From Burkholderiaceae bacterium (lineage in GTDB: Bacteria; Pseudomonadota; Gammaproteobacteria; Burkholderiales; Burkholderiaceae), in NCBI GenBank assembly GCA_021166835.1, contig JAJPEN010000062.1, forward strand, positions 84,145-148,144: DNA of 64,000 nucleotides, given 5' to 3'. Positions 36,456 through 45,729 of the stretch are shown here, piece after piece. Under the pieces are notes generated by a model. That model was not told where the DNA came from. It made no database searches and saw only the letters and a list, made by a program, of their open reading frames with translations. The stretch's first letter is position 1. Every line of letters starts with the position of its first letter. Position numbers and translations under genes: made by a program.

Positions 36456-38015
36456 GTGCCGCGTTCGTTGATCGGCGCACGCATACGCGAGCGACGCCGC
36501 GCGCTGGGAATCACCCAGGCGGGGCTGGCCGCGACGCTGGGTATCTCCGCTTCGTACCTGAACCTGATCGAGAGCAACAAGCGCAACATCGCCGGTTCGC
36601 TGCTCAAGCGCGTAGGCGCGACGCTCGGCGTTGCGCTGGACGAACTCGACGGCGCCGCCCAGCGCCGGCTGGTCGATGACCTGGCCTCGGTGTCCGCCGA
36701 TCCCGAACTTGCCGGCCTTCGACTCGACGCCGACAGCGCGGAGGAACTGGCCGGCCGACAGGAAGCATGGGCGCAGGCGGTCGTGCGGCTGCATCGAGCG
36801 CTGATCGATCGTACGCAAGCGGTGAGCGCACTGGCCGATCGGCTGCATCACGACCCCTTTCTCGCCGAAACCGTGCACTCGATGCTCAGCCGCGTATCGG
36901 CGATCCGCTCGTCGTCGGAGATCCTCGACACGGTCGAGGATCTCGAGCCCGGGCAGCGTGCGCGCTTCGTGTCGATCATCGGTTCGGAAAGCGCGCGACT
37001 GTCCGACGTCGCGCAGGCGCTCGCGTCGTTCTTCGACAAGGCCGGCGCCGGAACGCGTTCGGTGACGCCGGCGGAGGAAGTCGACGATTTTCTTCTCGAA
37101 CGCGGCAATCACTTCCCGTCGCTCGAGCGGGCGAGCGTGGACTTCCGCGCCTCGGCATCGATCTCCGGCGCCTGCCGGGAGAACGACCTCGCCGCCTATC
37201 TCGCTCGCGTGCACGACGTGCGGGTACGCGTCGGCGCGGCGAGCGATTCCTCTCCGACGGCGCAATGGGACGAAGCCGCCCGCGTTCTCACGCTGCCGGG
37301 AGCAGTAGCATCGTCGACGCGCCGTTTCGAGCTGGCGAAATTCGCCGCGCAGACCTTCCTGCACGGCGCGCCGATCGCCGCCGAAATCTCGCGCGCGCCG
37401 CTGCTGACCGACGACGCGTCGCGGCGACGCGCGGCGCGCGTGCTCGTCTCGTACCTGGCGTCGGCGATCCTGCTGCCCTACGAACCGATGCTCGACGCGG
37501 CGATCGCCGAACGCTACGACATCGAACGTCTGATGCGCCGCTTCGACGCGAGCTTCGAGCAGGTCTGCCATCGGCTGGTCACGCTGCAGCGCCCCGGTGC
37601 AGAGGCGATTCCCTTCGCTTTCCTGCGCGTGGACGTCGCCGGCTTCGTCAGCAAGCGCTATCCGCTGCCGAACCTGCTGCTGCCGCGGCACGGTACCGCC
37701 TGCCCGCTATGGCCGATCTACGCCGCGTTCCAGTCCCCGGGTGCACTCGTGCGCGACCACGTCGAATTCCCCAACGGCGGGCGCTTCGTGATGCTGGCAC
37801 GCAGCGACGAGAAAGCGCGACCCGCGTACCCGATGCCGAGACGGCTCGCATCGGTGATGCTCGCCTTCGATGCGCTGCACGCCGACCGCACGGTCTACGG
37901 CGACGGCCTGAATCTCTCCTCCGGCGCACCGGCCGTGCCGGTCGGGCCGACGTGCCGGCTGTGTGTGCGGCACGACTGCTGGTATCGGCAGGAAGACCCG
38001 ATCGTCGACGTCTGA
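36456..38015 (+). CDS. XRE-type regulator of the ScfR/RamB short-chain fatty acyl family
   Basis: The 519-residue protein has an XRE helix-turn-helix (about 4-60, ARIRERRRALGITQAGLA, ASYLNLIESNKRNIAG), a middle segment with the IrrE/ImmA-like part (about 270-330, FAAQTFLHGAPIAAEI, without an intact HExxH) and a C-terminal DUF2083 region (about 370-519) with CRLCVRHDC, a probable metal or cluster site. Family members sense short-chain acyl-CoAs. Start GTG 36456 is 13 bases after GGGAGG, rather far; an ATG at 36445 is out of frame. It is divergent from the Liv-type importer and may control it or the benzoyl-CoA reductase operon. Confidence 0.85.
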   Translation: MPRSLIGARIRERRRALGITQAGLAATLGISASYLNLIESNKRNIAGSLLKRVGATLGVALDELDGAAQRRLVDDLASVSADPELAGLRLDADSAEELAGRQEAWAQAVVRLHRALIDRTQAVSALADRLHHDPFLAETVHSMLSRVSAIRSSSEILDTVEDLEPGQRARFVSIIGSESARLSDVAQALASFFDKAGAGTRSVTPAEEVDDFLLERGNHFPSLERASVDFRASASISGACRENDLAAYLARVHDVRVRVGAASDSSPTAQWDEAARVLTLPGAVASSTRRFELAKFAAQTFLHGAPIAAEISRAPLLTDDASRRRAARVLVSYLASAILLPYEPMLDAAIAERYDIERLMRRFDASFEQVCHRLVTLQRPGAEAIPFAFLRVDVAGFVSKRYPLPNLLLPRHGTACPLWPIYAAFQSPGALVRDHVEFPNGGRFVMLARSDEKARPAYPMPRRLASVMLAFDALHADRTVYGDGLNLSSGAPAVPVGPTCRLCVRHDCWYRQEDPIVDV

Positions 38016-38100
38016 TGCGGCTCCCGTTCTTCTTCGACGCACCCGAAGCCGCTACACTGCGAGCTACCAGAAAACGTCGTTCCACCTCGGAAAACGGCTG

Positions 38101-38466
38101 ATGAACACGAGGGTGCTGATCGCCGAAGACGAACCCCACATCGTCGAGTCGCTGAGCTTCATTCTCAGCCGCAGCGGCTACGAAGTCTCTTCGGCACTCG
38201 ACGGCGAGGCTGCGATGCAACGACTGCGCACCGACCCGCCCGACCTGATGATCCTCGACGTGATGTTGCCGCGGCTCAACGGCTTCGAGGTGCTCAAGCG
38301 GGTCAAGTCCGACCCGTCGTTGCGCTCGGTGCGGGTGATCGTCCTCACCGCCAAGGGCCAGGCGCACGATCGCCGCATGGCGGAGGAGATCGGCGTCGAC
38401 GGCTTCATGACCAAGCCGTTCTCCAATCGAGAGATCATCGACGAAGTCCGCCGCCTGGCGCCGTGA
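38101..38466 (+). CDS. CheY-like single-domain response regulator
   Basis: The 121-residue receiver has phospho-acceptor D53 (LMILDVMLP) with acidic pair ED near residues 9-11 and the conserved lysine in MTKPFSN. There is no output domain, so it must act by protein contact or in a phosphorelay. The kinase encoded 280 bases downstream is the likely partner. The region 38016-38100 before it contains a CTACACT element that may be a -10. Confidence 0.9.
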   Translation: MNTRVLIAEDEPHIVESLSFILSRSGYEVSSALDGEAAMQRLRTDPPDLMILDVMLPRLNGFEVLKRVKSDPSLRSVRVIVLTAKGQAHDRRMAEEIGVDGFMTKPFSNREIIDEVRRLAP

Positions 38467-38470
38467 CGCA

Positions 38471-38746
38471 GTGAGCGGGCGAACGACCATGCCGCGCGCC
38501 CGTCCGCCCCGCCCGCCGCGAAACCCTCCCTCGCGCCGCCTGCGCGACGTCGCCGTGCTGCTGCCGCTGCTCGGCCTGTTCGCCTGGATGCCGCCGATCA
38601 TCGGACTGTTCGCCGGGGGCGGACACGTCTTCGGCGTGCCGGCGATCGTCGCCTGGCTGTTCGGCATCTGGATCGTGCTGATCGCGTCGACGCTGGTGCT
38701 GTCCAGGCGCCTGGGCACCGACGACGAGGACGAGGACGAAGGCTGA
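38471..38746 (+). CDS. Small two-helix membrane protein preceding symporter-kinase
   Basis: The 91-residue protein (shorter if ATG 38489 is used) has two hydrophobic helices, VAVLLPLLGLFAWMPPIIGLF and VPAIVAWLFGIWIVLIASTL, with an acidic C-terminal tail DDEDEDEG. Small proteins of this shape often precede sodium:solute symporter genes. It touches the symporter-kinase gene with no gap. It may be a subunit that stabilises or adjusts the transporter; function not established. Confidence 0.7.
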   Translation: MSGRTTMPRARPPRPPRNPPSRRLRDVAVLLPLLGLFAWMPPIIGLFAGGGHVFGVPAIVAWLFGIWIVLIASTLVLSRRLGTDDEDEDEG

Positions 38747-41452
38747 ATGCTGTCGCCCAATTTCGTCCTCCTGATCGCGCTGGCCTACGTGGCGCTGCTG
38801 TTCGCGGTGGCCTTCCACGGCGATCGCCGCGCGCGCGCCGGGCGCCTGGGCTGGCTGCAATCGCCGGTCGTCTACACGCTGTCGATCTCGGTGTATTGCA
38901 CGTCGTGGACCTTCTACGGCGCGGTGGGATCGGCGGCGCGCAACGGGCTCGAGTTCGTCACGATCTACATCGGCCCGGTGCTGGTGTTCGTCGGCTGGTG
39001 GACCTTGCTGCGCAAGCTGGTGCGCATCGGCCGCACGCAGCGCATCACGTCGATCGCCGACATGATCTCGTCGCGCTACGGCAAGAGCCAGGCGCTGGCC
39101 GCACTGGTCACGGTGATCGCCGTCATCGGCGGTGCGCCGTACATCGCGCTGCAGTTGAAGGCGGTGACGACGAGCTTTCACGTGATCAGCACGATCGGGC
39201 CCGAATCGCTGGCGGGCATGCCGGCGGTGGCGCCCGACTACAACACCGGGTTCTGGATCGCCGCCGGCATGGCCGTCTTCACGATCCTGTTCGGCACGCG
39301 CAACATCGACGCCAACGAGCGACACCACGGCGTCGTCGCCGCGATCGCGCTCGAGGCGGTGGTCAAGCTCGCGGCGCTGCTCGCGGTGGGCATCCTGCTC
39401 GTCTTCTTCATCGCCGGCAGCCCCGGCGAGCTCTTCCAGCTCGCCTCGCCCGAGTTGTTGCATTCGGCGGACGTCTTCGGGCCGCGCTGGGTGACGCTCA
39501 CTTTCCTGTCGGCCGCGGCAATCGTCTGCCTGCCGCGCCAGTTCCAGGTGGCCGTCGTCGAGATCTCCGACGAGCGACACCTGCGCACCGCGTCGTGGCT
39601 CTTCCCGCTGTATCTTTTCCTGATCACGCTGTTCGTGCTGCCGATCGCCATCGGCGGCCTGAGCATGCTGCCCGAGGGCTCGGATCCAGACATGTTCGTG
39701 TTGACGCTGCCGATCTGGGCCGGGCACGACACGATCGCACTGCTCGCCTTCCTCGGCGGTTTCTCGTCGGCGACGTCGATGGTCATCGTCGCCAGCATCG
39801 CGCTTTCGACGATGATGTCGAACCACCTGATCATGCCGATCGCACTGCGACTTCATTGGGTTCCGGTGGGCCCCGGAGGACCGATCCGCGGCTTCCTGCT
39901 CGGCAGCCGACGCCTGAGCATCTGCCTGATGCTGCTGCTCGGCTTCCTGTACTTCCGCTGGAGCGGAAACTCCGATGCGCTCGCCTCGATCGGCCTCATC
40001 TCGTTCGCCGGCGTCGCGCAGTTCCTGCCGGCACTGCTCGGCGGGCTCTTCTGGCGACAGGCGAACGCGGCCGGCGCCTTCTCCGGACTGCTCGCCGGCG
40101 CGCTGCTGTGGGGATACACGCTGTTCCTGCCGAGCTTCGGCGGCGAACTGCTGCTGTCGCCCGAAAACATCGAACGCGGCCCCTTCGGCATTGCGATGCT
40201 TCGCCCGCAGGCGCTGTTCGGCTTCGACGGCGTCGACCCGCTCGTACATTCGTTGTTCTGGAGCCTGTCGATCAACGCGTTGCTGTTCGTGCTCGTCTCG
40301 CTGGCGCGCGAGCAGCGTCCGCTCGAACGGCTGCAAAGCACGCTGTTCGTCGACGTCTTTCGCACGACCGCCGAAGCGGCCTCCGGACTGATTCGCCGCT
40401 CGGCGAAGAACTTCGACCTGAACCTGCTCGCGCAGCGCATCCTCGGACCGGACGAGGCGATGCGCCTGTTCCGCGACGCTTCCATCGACCCGCTGCGCCC
40501 GGGCGCCGGCAGGGCCGATGCGGCCTTCATCTCGCAGCTCGAGCGCAAGCTCGCCGGCAGCGTAGGCGGCGCATCGGCACGCGCGATGATCTCGCAGGTG
40601 GTCACCGGCGAAACGATCAGCCTCGACGAGTTGATGAAGATCGCCGACGAGACGCAACGCATCCGCGAATACAGCGAACGCCTCGAGCACAAGTCGCGCG
40701 AGCTCGAGATCGCCGCGCGCCAGTTGAGCGAAGCCAACGAAAGGCTCACGCAACTCGACGCGCAGAAGGACGACTTCCTCAGCCAGGTCAGTCACGAGGT
40801 GCGCACGCCGATGACGTCGATCCGGTCGTTCTCCGAGATCCTGCTCGAGACCCCCGACCTGGACGCGACGAAGGCCCGGCACTTCCTGGCGGTCATCCAC
40901 GAGGAAAGCGTCCGCCTCACGCGCCTGCTCGACAGTACGCTGGACCTGAGCCTGCTCGAGCGCGGCGAGGCGCACTGGGCACTCGAGCGGGTAGACCCCG
41001 AGGAGGCACTGGACCGTTCGATCCGCATGTGCCACGGGCTGGCGGCCAACACGCAGGTTCGCCTGCTCGAGGGCGAGCGTACGCACGGGGTGCTCGTGCT
41101 GGCGAACACCGACCGGCTCAGCCAGGTCTTCATCAACCTGATCTCGAACGCAATCAAGTACAACACGAGCGAAGCACCGTATGTACGCGTGAGCAGCCGA
41201 GTCGTCGATGGCAGCTACGAGGTGTACGTGCGCGACAACGGCCCGGGCATCCGCCCCGAGGAGCGAGAGCTGATTTTCTCGAAGTTCGCGCGCGGCTGGG
41301 CGCACACGCAGACCGCGGTCGTCGGCGCCGGGCTCGGGCTGGCGATCAGCTGGCAGATCATGCGCCGGCTCGGCGGCAGCCTGACGCTGGTGCAGGACAG
41401 CGCGCAAGGGGCCTGCTTTCGCGTCTCGATCGCCTCGCTGGCCACGGCCTGA
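38747..41452 (+). CDS. CbrA-like fusion of sodium:solute symporter and histidine kinase
   Basis: The 901-residue protein has an SSS-type transporter domain with about 12-13 helices (residues about 1-520; SVYCTSWTFYGAVGSAARNG, IADMISSRYGKS, IGGAPYIALQLKAV), a coiled-coil linker (about 635-680), a HisKA domain with H683 in SHEVRTPM and a GHKL ATPase (NLISNAIKYN, DNGPGI, GAGLGLAI). CbrA in pseudomonads controls carbon source use; here no PAS domain is seen and no DNA-binding CbrB partner is next to it, only the receiver at 38101. It may couple solute uptake to signalling. Confidence 0.92.
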   Translation: MLSPNFVLLIALAYVALLFAVAFHGDRRARAGRLGWLQSPVVYTLSISVYCTSWTFYGAVGSAARNGLEFVTIYIGPVLVFVGWWTLLRKLVRIGRTQRITSIADMISSRYGKSQALAALVTVIAVIGGAPYIALQLKAVTTSFHVISTIGPESLAGMPAVAPDYNTGFWIAAGMAVFTILFGTRNIDANERHHGVVAAIALEAVVKLAALLAVGILLVFFIAGSPGELFQLASPELLHSADVFGPRWVTLTFLSAAAIVCLPRQFQVAVVEISDERHLRTASWLFPLYLFLITLFVLPIAIGGLSMLPEGSDPDMFVLTLPIWAGHDTIALLAFLGGFSSATSMVIVASIALSTMMSNHLIMPIALRLHWVPVGPGGPIRGFLLGSRRLSICLMLLLGFLYFRWSGNSDALASIGLISFAGVAQFLPALLGGLFWRQANAAGAFSGLLAGALLWGYTLFLPSFGGELLLSPENIERGPFGIAMLRPQALFGFDGVDPLVHSLFWSLSINALLFVLVSLAREQRPLERLQSTLFVDVFRTTAEAASGLIRRSAKNFDLNLLAQRILGPDEAMRLFRDASIDPLRPGAGRADAAFISQLERKLAGSVGGASARAMISQVVTGETISLDELMKIADETQRIREYSERLEHKSRELEIAARQLSEANERLTQLDAQKDDFLSQVSHEVRTPMTSIRSFSEILLETPDLDATKARHFLAVIHEESVRLTRLLDSTLDLSLLERGEAHWALERVDPEEALDRSIRMCHGLAANTQVRLLEGERTHGVLVLANTDRLSQVFINLISNAIKYNTSEAPYVRVSSRVVDGSYEVYVRDNGPGIRPEERELIFSKFARGWAHTQTAVVGAGLGLAISWQIMRRLGGSLTLVQDSAQGACFRVSIASLATA

Positions 41453-41553
41453 ACCGACCCCCGCCGCGGCGCTGCGCCCGGAACCGCGCAGCACGCGCCC
41501 CCCGGTAGCGACGAGGATGGTCCGGCAATTGCTGGGCCCCGGCACCGTCGCCA

Positions 41554-42648
41554 ATGCCGGACGTCATGCCCCTGCTCCGAAATTTCCGCCCCCGCCGCAT
41601 CGTCGTGCTGCGCGCGCTGCAGCTCGGCGACACGCTGTGCGCCGTGCCGGCGCTGCGCGCGCTACGCCTCGAATGCCCGCACGCGTCGATCACGCTGGTC
41701 GGCCTGCCCTGGGCGCGATCGCTGCCCGAACGGCTGCCCGGGTATCTCGACGACTTCATGGCCTTTCCCGGATTTCCGGGACTGCCGGAACAACCGGCCC
41801 ATCCGCCGGCATTTGCCCGTTTCGTGCTCGATGCGCGCTCGCGCGGCTTCGATCTCGCGCTGCAGATGCACGGCGACGGCCACGTGTCCAATCGCGTGGC
41901 CCGGCTGCTCGGCGCGCGCCGCATCGCCGGGTTCACCCGCGCCGGGGAGGAAGGCGACGTGCGGCCGGACGGTGCGTGGTTGCGCTATCCGCAGCGCGGC
42001 CACGAAGTGCGCCGCCTGCTCGCGCTGACGCGTTTCCTCGGTTGCGCTTCGCGCGACGAGTCGATCGAGTTCCCGCTGCTTGCCGGCGACGTCGAGGAAC
42101 TGCGCGACAGCGGTCTGTCGCAGCGCCTTGCGCCGGGGAGGTACATCTGCATCCATCCCGGTGCGCGCTCGGCCGATCGCTGCTGGCCGCTCGAACATTT
42201 CGCGTCGGTCGCCGACACGCTGCACGATGCGACGGGCCTGCCGATCGTGGTGACCGGCTGCGAACGCGAAAGAGAGCTCAGCGCTCGCTTGCGCTCGCGG
42301 ATGCGCGCGCCCGCGATCGATGCCGCGGCGCCGATCTCCTTCGGCGCGCTGGCGGCGCTGATCGCCGACGCACGGCTGCTCGTTTCCAACGATACCGGCG
42401 TCTCGCACCTGGCATCGGCGCTGCGTGTTCCCTCGGTGGTCGTGTTCAGCCAGTCCGATCCGCAGCGTTGGGCGCCGCTCGACGCCGACTTGCACCGCGC
42501 CGTGCTTGCCGACGGCAGCCGGGGAACGCCGGCAGCGGTCGTATCGCAGGCGAAGCAGCTGCTCGCGTCGGTGCCCGGCGAAGCGTCGCGCGTCGTCCTC
42601 AGGCCGGCAGCAGGCGAGGTGCATCGAATTCGCGCCGCGGCACCATAG
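41554..42648 (+). CDS. GT9-family (heptosyltransferase-like) glycosyltransferase
   Basis: The 364-residue protein has the GT9 pattern: RRIVVLRALQLGDTLCAVPA near the start, ICIHPGARSADRCWP in the middle and LLVSNDTGVSHLASALRVP for nucleotide-sugar binding. GT9 enzymes add heptose or related sugars to the lipopolysaccharide core. The start may be ATG 41554 or 41566. Its last 50 bases overlap the convergent glycosyltransferase gene. Confidence 0.9.
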   Translation: MPDVMPLLRNFRPRRIVVLRALQLGDTLCAVPALRALRLECPHASITLVGLPWARSLPERLPGYLDDFMAFPGFPGLPEQPAHPPAFARFVLDARSRGFDLALQMHGDGHVSNRVARLLGARRIAGFTRAGEEGDVRPDGAWLRYPQRGHEVRRLLALTRFLGCASRDESIEFPLLAGDVEELRDSGLSQRLAPGRYICIHPGARSADRCWPLEHFASVADTLHDATGLPIVVTGCERERELSARLRSRMRAPAIDAAAPISFGALAALIADARLLVSNDTGVSHLASALRVPSVVVFSQSDPQRWAPLDADLHRAVLADGSRGTPAAVVSQAKQLLASVPGEASRVVLRPAAGEVHRIRAAAP

Positions 42649-44050
42649 TGGGCAACTCCTGGTGATAGGCACCCGAAGGAATGACCGCGCAGCCGCCGAA
42701 TCGCTTCATTACTCGCAACTGCGCGAGAACGTCCTCGCCGCAATGCTCGATGGGCAGCTCGGGCCAGAAGCTGAAGCCGCCCGCCGCGCGCAGCTTGCGC
42801 GCGTCGAACAGCACGCAACCGCCGACCCAGGCGACGCGATAGAGGCGCTGGCGTTTCGCATCGAGCGCCAGGCGAGTCTGCAGATGCCACAGGTTCGCCG
42901 CGCTGTGCAGGCGGTGCCGCTGCCAGGCCGGACTGTCGGGCGTCACCGTCTCCGGCTCCACCGGCCCGTCCCAGAACTCGATCGCCTCCTCGTGGGGTCG
43001 CCGATCGCCGGCGAAGCCCAGGCCGATCAGCGCGCTGCCGACGAAGCCGCAACCCTGCTCGACGAGGGTCGCGTGCAGCCGCGCGACGAGATCGGGCTCG
43101 ACGACGACATCGTCGTCGAGAAACAGCACGTACGGCGCACGCGCCTGCTCGAGCAGGAAATGCCGTTGCTCGGCAAGCCCGCGCCGCGGCAGATGGCGCA
43201 GCATCTCCACGCGATGACCGCGTGCACGCAGGATCCGCGCGACGGCCTGCGTCTCGCCTTGCGCCTGCACCGGGTGCATCTCGCCCTGGTCGGAAACCAC
43301 GATGCGAAGCGGTGACGCGGTCTGCGCGAGCAGCGACGTCAACGTCACGGCCAGCGCCGCGGGACGCTCGCAGGTCGGGATCAGCACGTCGATTGCGGTT
43401 TCGCCGTTCGCACCCTCGTGCGCCGCCTGGCCATCGTCCTGCGCTTGGCTGCGGGCACGCCGATACAACTCGGGATTCATCCGCGGGTCGTTGTACATCT
43501 TGAACTGGCGATAGATGCGAAAGCGCGTACTGCCATCGGGCAGCCCGGCCAGCAGCGCATCGAGGCTGGAGGCGAGATCGCGACGCTGCTCGACCAGCAC
43601 CGCCAGCCGCGCTGCGCAGCCCGCTCGGTGCGCGTCATCCTCGTCGTCGCGCTGCGCCTGGATGCGCATGTGATGGACCTTCAATGCGAGAATCGACAGG
43701 CGGTCGATCATCGCACCCGGCGTCTCGCTGGACAGCGCAGCCGAGTCGCTCGTTTCCACCGGCTGCCCGGCTCGCAACTCGTGCAGCCAGGTGCAGATTG
43801 CTTCGTCGAGTTTCTCGACGGCGTCGTTTCGGCGCTGGTTCAGCCGATCGATCCGCCGCTTGCACGCGGCGATCGACGAATCGGCAACGTCGGTGCGACG
43901 CGCCTTGTCCTCTTCGCCCCACAGCGCGACGTTGTTGCGATGGTTCTCGGCGATCCAGCGCCCTGCATCGCCGGCGAGCGGTTGCGCCGCCCGGCCCTGA
44001 AGAAAGGCGTCGTGCCAGTCGAGGATTTGTTGCGCGCGCAACAGCGGCAT
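42599..44050 (-). CDS. DUF4254-GT2 glycosyltransferase fusion
   Basis: The 483-residue protein has an N-terminal DUF4254 domain (about 1-175: ENHRNNVALWGEEDKARRTD, then KRRIDRLNQRRNDAVEKLDE) and a C-terminal family 2 glycosyltransferase (about 220-480: IDVLIPTCERPAALAVTLTS, YVLFLDDDVVVEP, VAWVGGCVLFDARKLRAAGG). GT2 enzymes transfer sugars from nucleotide donors. DUF4254 genes commonly sit beside heptosyltransferase genes. Start ATG 44050 fits the domain edge; an upstream extension with a hydrophobic stretch is open but overlaps the divergent promoter. It is convergent with the GT9 gene and overlaps it. Confidence 0.82.
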   Translation of the reverse strand: MPLLRAQQILDWHDAFLQGRAAQPLAGDAGRWIAENHRNNVALWGEEDKARRTDVADSSIAACKRRIDRLNQRRNDAVEKLDEAICTWLHELRAGQPVETSDSAALSSETPGAMIDRLSILALKVHHMRIQAQRDDEDDAHRAGCAARLAVLVEQRRDLASSLDALLAGLPDGSTRFRIYRQFKMYNDPRMNPELYRRARSQAQDDGQAAHEGANGETAIDVLIPTCERPAALAVTLTSLLAQTASPLRIVVSDQGEMHPVQAQGETQAVARILRARGHRVEMLRHLPRRGLAEQRHFLLEQARAPYVLFLDDDVVVEPDLVARLHATLVEQGCGFVGSALIGLGFAGDRRPHEEAIEFWDGPVEPETVTPDSPAWQRHRLHSAANLWHLQTRLALDAKRQRLYRVAWVGGCVLFDARKLRAAGGFSFWPELPIEHCGEDVLAQLRVMKRFGGCAVIPSGAYHQELPTMVPRREFDAPRLLPA

Positions 44051-44214
44051 CGGCGCGTCCGATGCAGAGAATCGGCAGGGGGAAGACACGGAGGCGGCTT
44101 TCGGTTGGATCTGCCTGCGTCCTGCAAATGCAATGCCAGCCGCGACCGTCGCGAAGAGAATGCCGGCTACGATGGAGCCTTGACCCCCGGCCGCAAACGT
44201 GCCGGACAACACGA

Positions 44215-45729
44215 ATGACCGAATCCGAAGCCCGCGACGCGCTGCTGCTGCGCGCATTCGAACTCGCCCCGGCCGGCGTCGTCCGATGGACCGACGACGA
44301 TCGCGCGTGGGCGAGTCGTGCGGCCGCCGAGGTCGAGGGCGCGCACGCGGCCGGTGAACGCTTCGTGGCGCGCCGCGCGCAACTCGCGCTCGAGCGACTC
44401 GGTACGCGCGAGTCGTTCGCACGACGCGCACAGCGCGGCAGCGACTGGCGTCCGTGGTTCGGCTGGGCGCTACCGGCAATCGCGCTCGCGGCCGGGCTTC
44501 TCACCGACGCGATCGGTCCGTCGCGTCACGTGAACGTGCTCGCTCCGCCGCTGCTGGCCGTCATGGCGTGGAACCTCGTCGTCTACGTGTCGATCGCCCT
44601 GCGTGCGTTGCTTCGCCGGCGTGCGCAACCGCAGCGCGGGGCATTCGCGAATGCGATCGCCCGCGCGGCGCAACGCGCGATCGTTCCGGGCCGCAACGGT
44701 CGAACCGCGGCCTTCGTCGACGATGCGGGCGGGCGCAGCCGCGCACGTCGTGCAGTCGTAGCCCGCTTCGCCGGCGACTGGACGAAGGCAAGTGCTGCGC
44801 TCACTACCGCGCGCGTCGCACGCGTGCTGCACGTATCGGCGATCGCCTTCGCGCTCGGGGCTCTTGCCGGCCTGTACGTGCGCGGGCTCGTCTTCGAATA
44901 CCGCGCCGGATGGGAGAGCACCTTTCTCGACGCGAACGCGATGCACTCCGTGCTCGGCTTCGTACTGAAGCCGGCCTCCCTGCTCACCGGCATCGAGCTG
45001 CCCGACGTGGCGCGACTGGAAGCGATGCGCTTTCCGGAAACCGCCGGCGAACGCGCCGCGCCCTGGATCCACCTGTACGCGGTGATGGTCGCGCTGGTCG
45101 TCGTCGCTCCTCGCGCGCTGCTCGCCCTCTACGATCGAGCGCTCGAACATCGACTCGCGCGCTCCTTCGCGTTGCCGGCGGCAGACCGCTATTTCGCGTC
45201 GCTGCTGCGCGAGCACTCGGGCGAGGCCGCCCTCGTGCTCGTGCTGCCCTGCCATTTCGCACCCGCGCCGCAGACGACGTTGACGCTGCGCGCGCTGCTG
45301 AGCACCGTCTTCGGCCCGACGCTGCAGCTCGTCATCGCGCAGCCGGCGGATTACGGCGACGAGGAGAGCGTCGACGTCGCGCTCGCGTCGGCGCCCGACC
45401 CGGCGGTGGTGATCGCCCTCTTCTCGGCGAGCGCGACGCCGGAAGCCGAAACCCACGGCGTGTTCCTTGCACGACTGCTCGCCGCGCGGCCGGTCGGCAG
45501 CGAGCTGCTGGCGCTGGTCGACGAGTCCGCGTTCGCCGCGCGCTTCGGCGGTGCCGACGCGGTATCGCTGCGCCGGCGCGACGAACGCCGGCAGGCATGG
45601 AAGCGGCTGCTCGCCGCGCACGAGTGCCGCCCGGTGTTCGTCGATCTCGAGCGCGACGAAACCGCCGAAGCCGGACGACGCGTGCGCGACGCGCTCGATC
45701 GACGAATCGCACAACCGGTTTCCGCATGA
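44215..45729 (+). CDS. DUF2868 membrane protein
   Basis: The 504-residue protein has four or more hydrophobic helices (about residues 85-105, 110-130, 210-235 and 285-310) in an N-terminal half and a soluble C-terminal half (about 340-500) that ends before the GTPase gene. It matches the DUF2868 family, which occurs next to DUF3482 GTPases. The ATG 44215 follows no strong ribosome binding site. The stop overlaps the GTPase start (ATGA), suggesting the two form a complex. Confidence 0.83.
   Translation: MTESEARDALLLRAFELAPAGVVRWTDDDRAWASRAAAEVEGAHAAGERFVARRAQLALERLGTRESFARRAQRGSDWRPWFGWALPAIALAAGLLTDAIGPSRHVNVLAPPLLAVMAWNLVVYVSIALRALLRRRAQPQRGAFANAIARAAQRAIVPGRNGRTAAFVDDAGGRSRARRAVVARFAGDWTKASAALTTARVARVLHVSAIAFALGALAGLYVRGLVFEYRAGWESTFLDANAMHSVLGFVLKPASLLTGIELPDVARLEAMRFPETAGERAAPWIHLYAVMVALVVVAPRALLALYDRALEHRLARSFALPAADRYFASLLREHSGEAALVLVLPCHFAPAPQTTLTLRALLSTVFGPTLQLVIAQPADYGDEESVDVALASAPDPAVVIALFSASATPEAETHGVFLARLLAARPVGSELLALVDESAFAARFGGADAVSLRRRDERRQAWKRLLAAHECRPVFVDLERDETAEAGRRVRDALDRRIAQPVSA

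Noticed and set aside
38435..41554. A minus-strand open frame of 1039 codons opposite the symporter-kinase
   Set aside because: The product is highly charged, repetitive His/Gln/Arg sequence, typical of an antisense shadow of a membrane-protein gene.
43985..44214. A longer DUF4254-GT2 protein with an N-terminal membrane helix
   Set aside because: The frame is open upstream and includes a hydrophobic stretch, but the DUF4254 domain begins right at ATG 44050 and the extension would run into the divergent gene's promoter and coding region.
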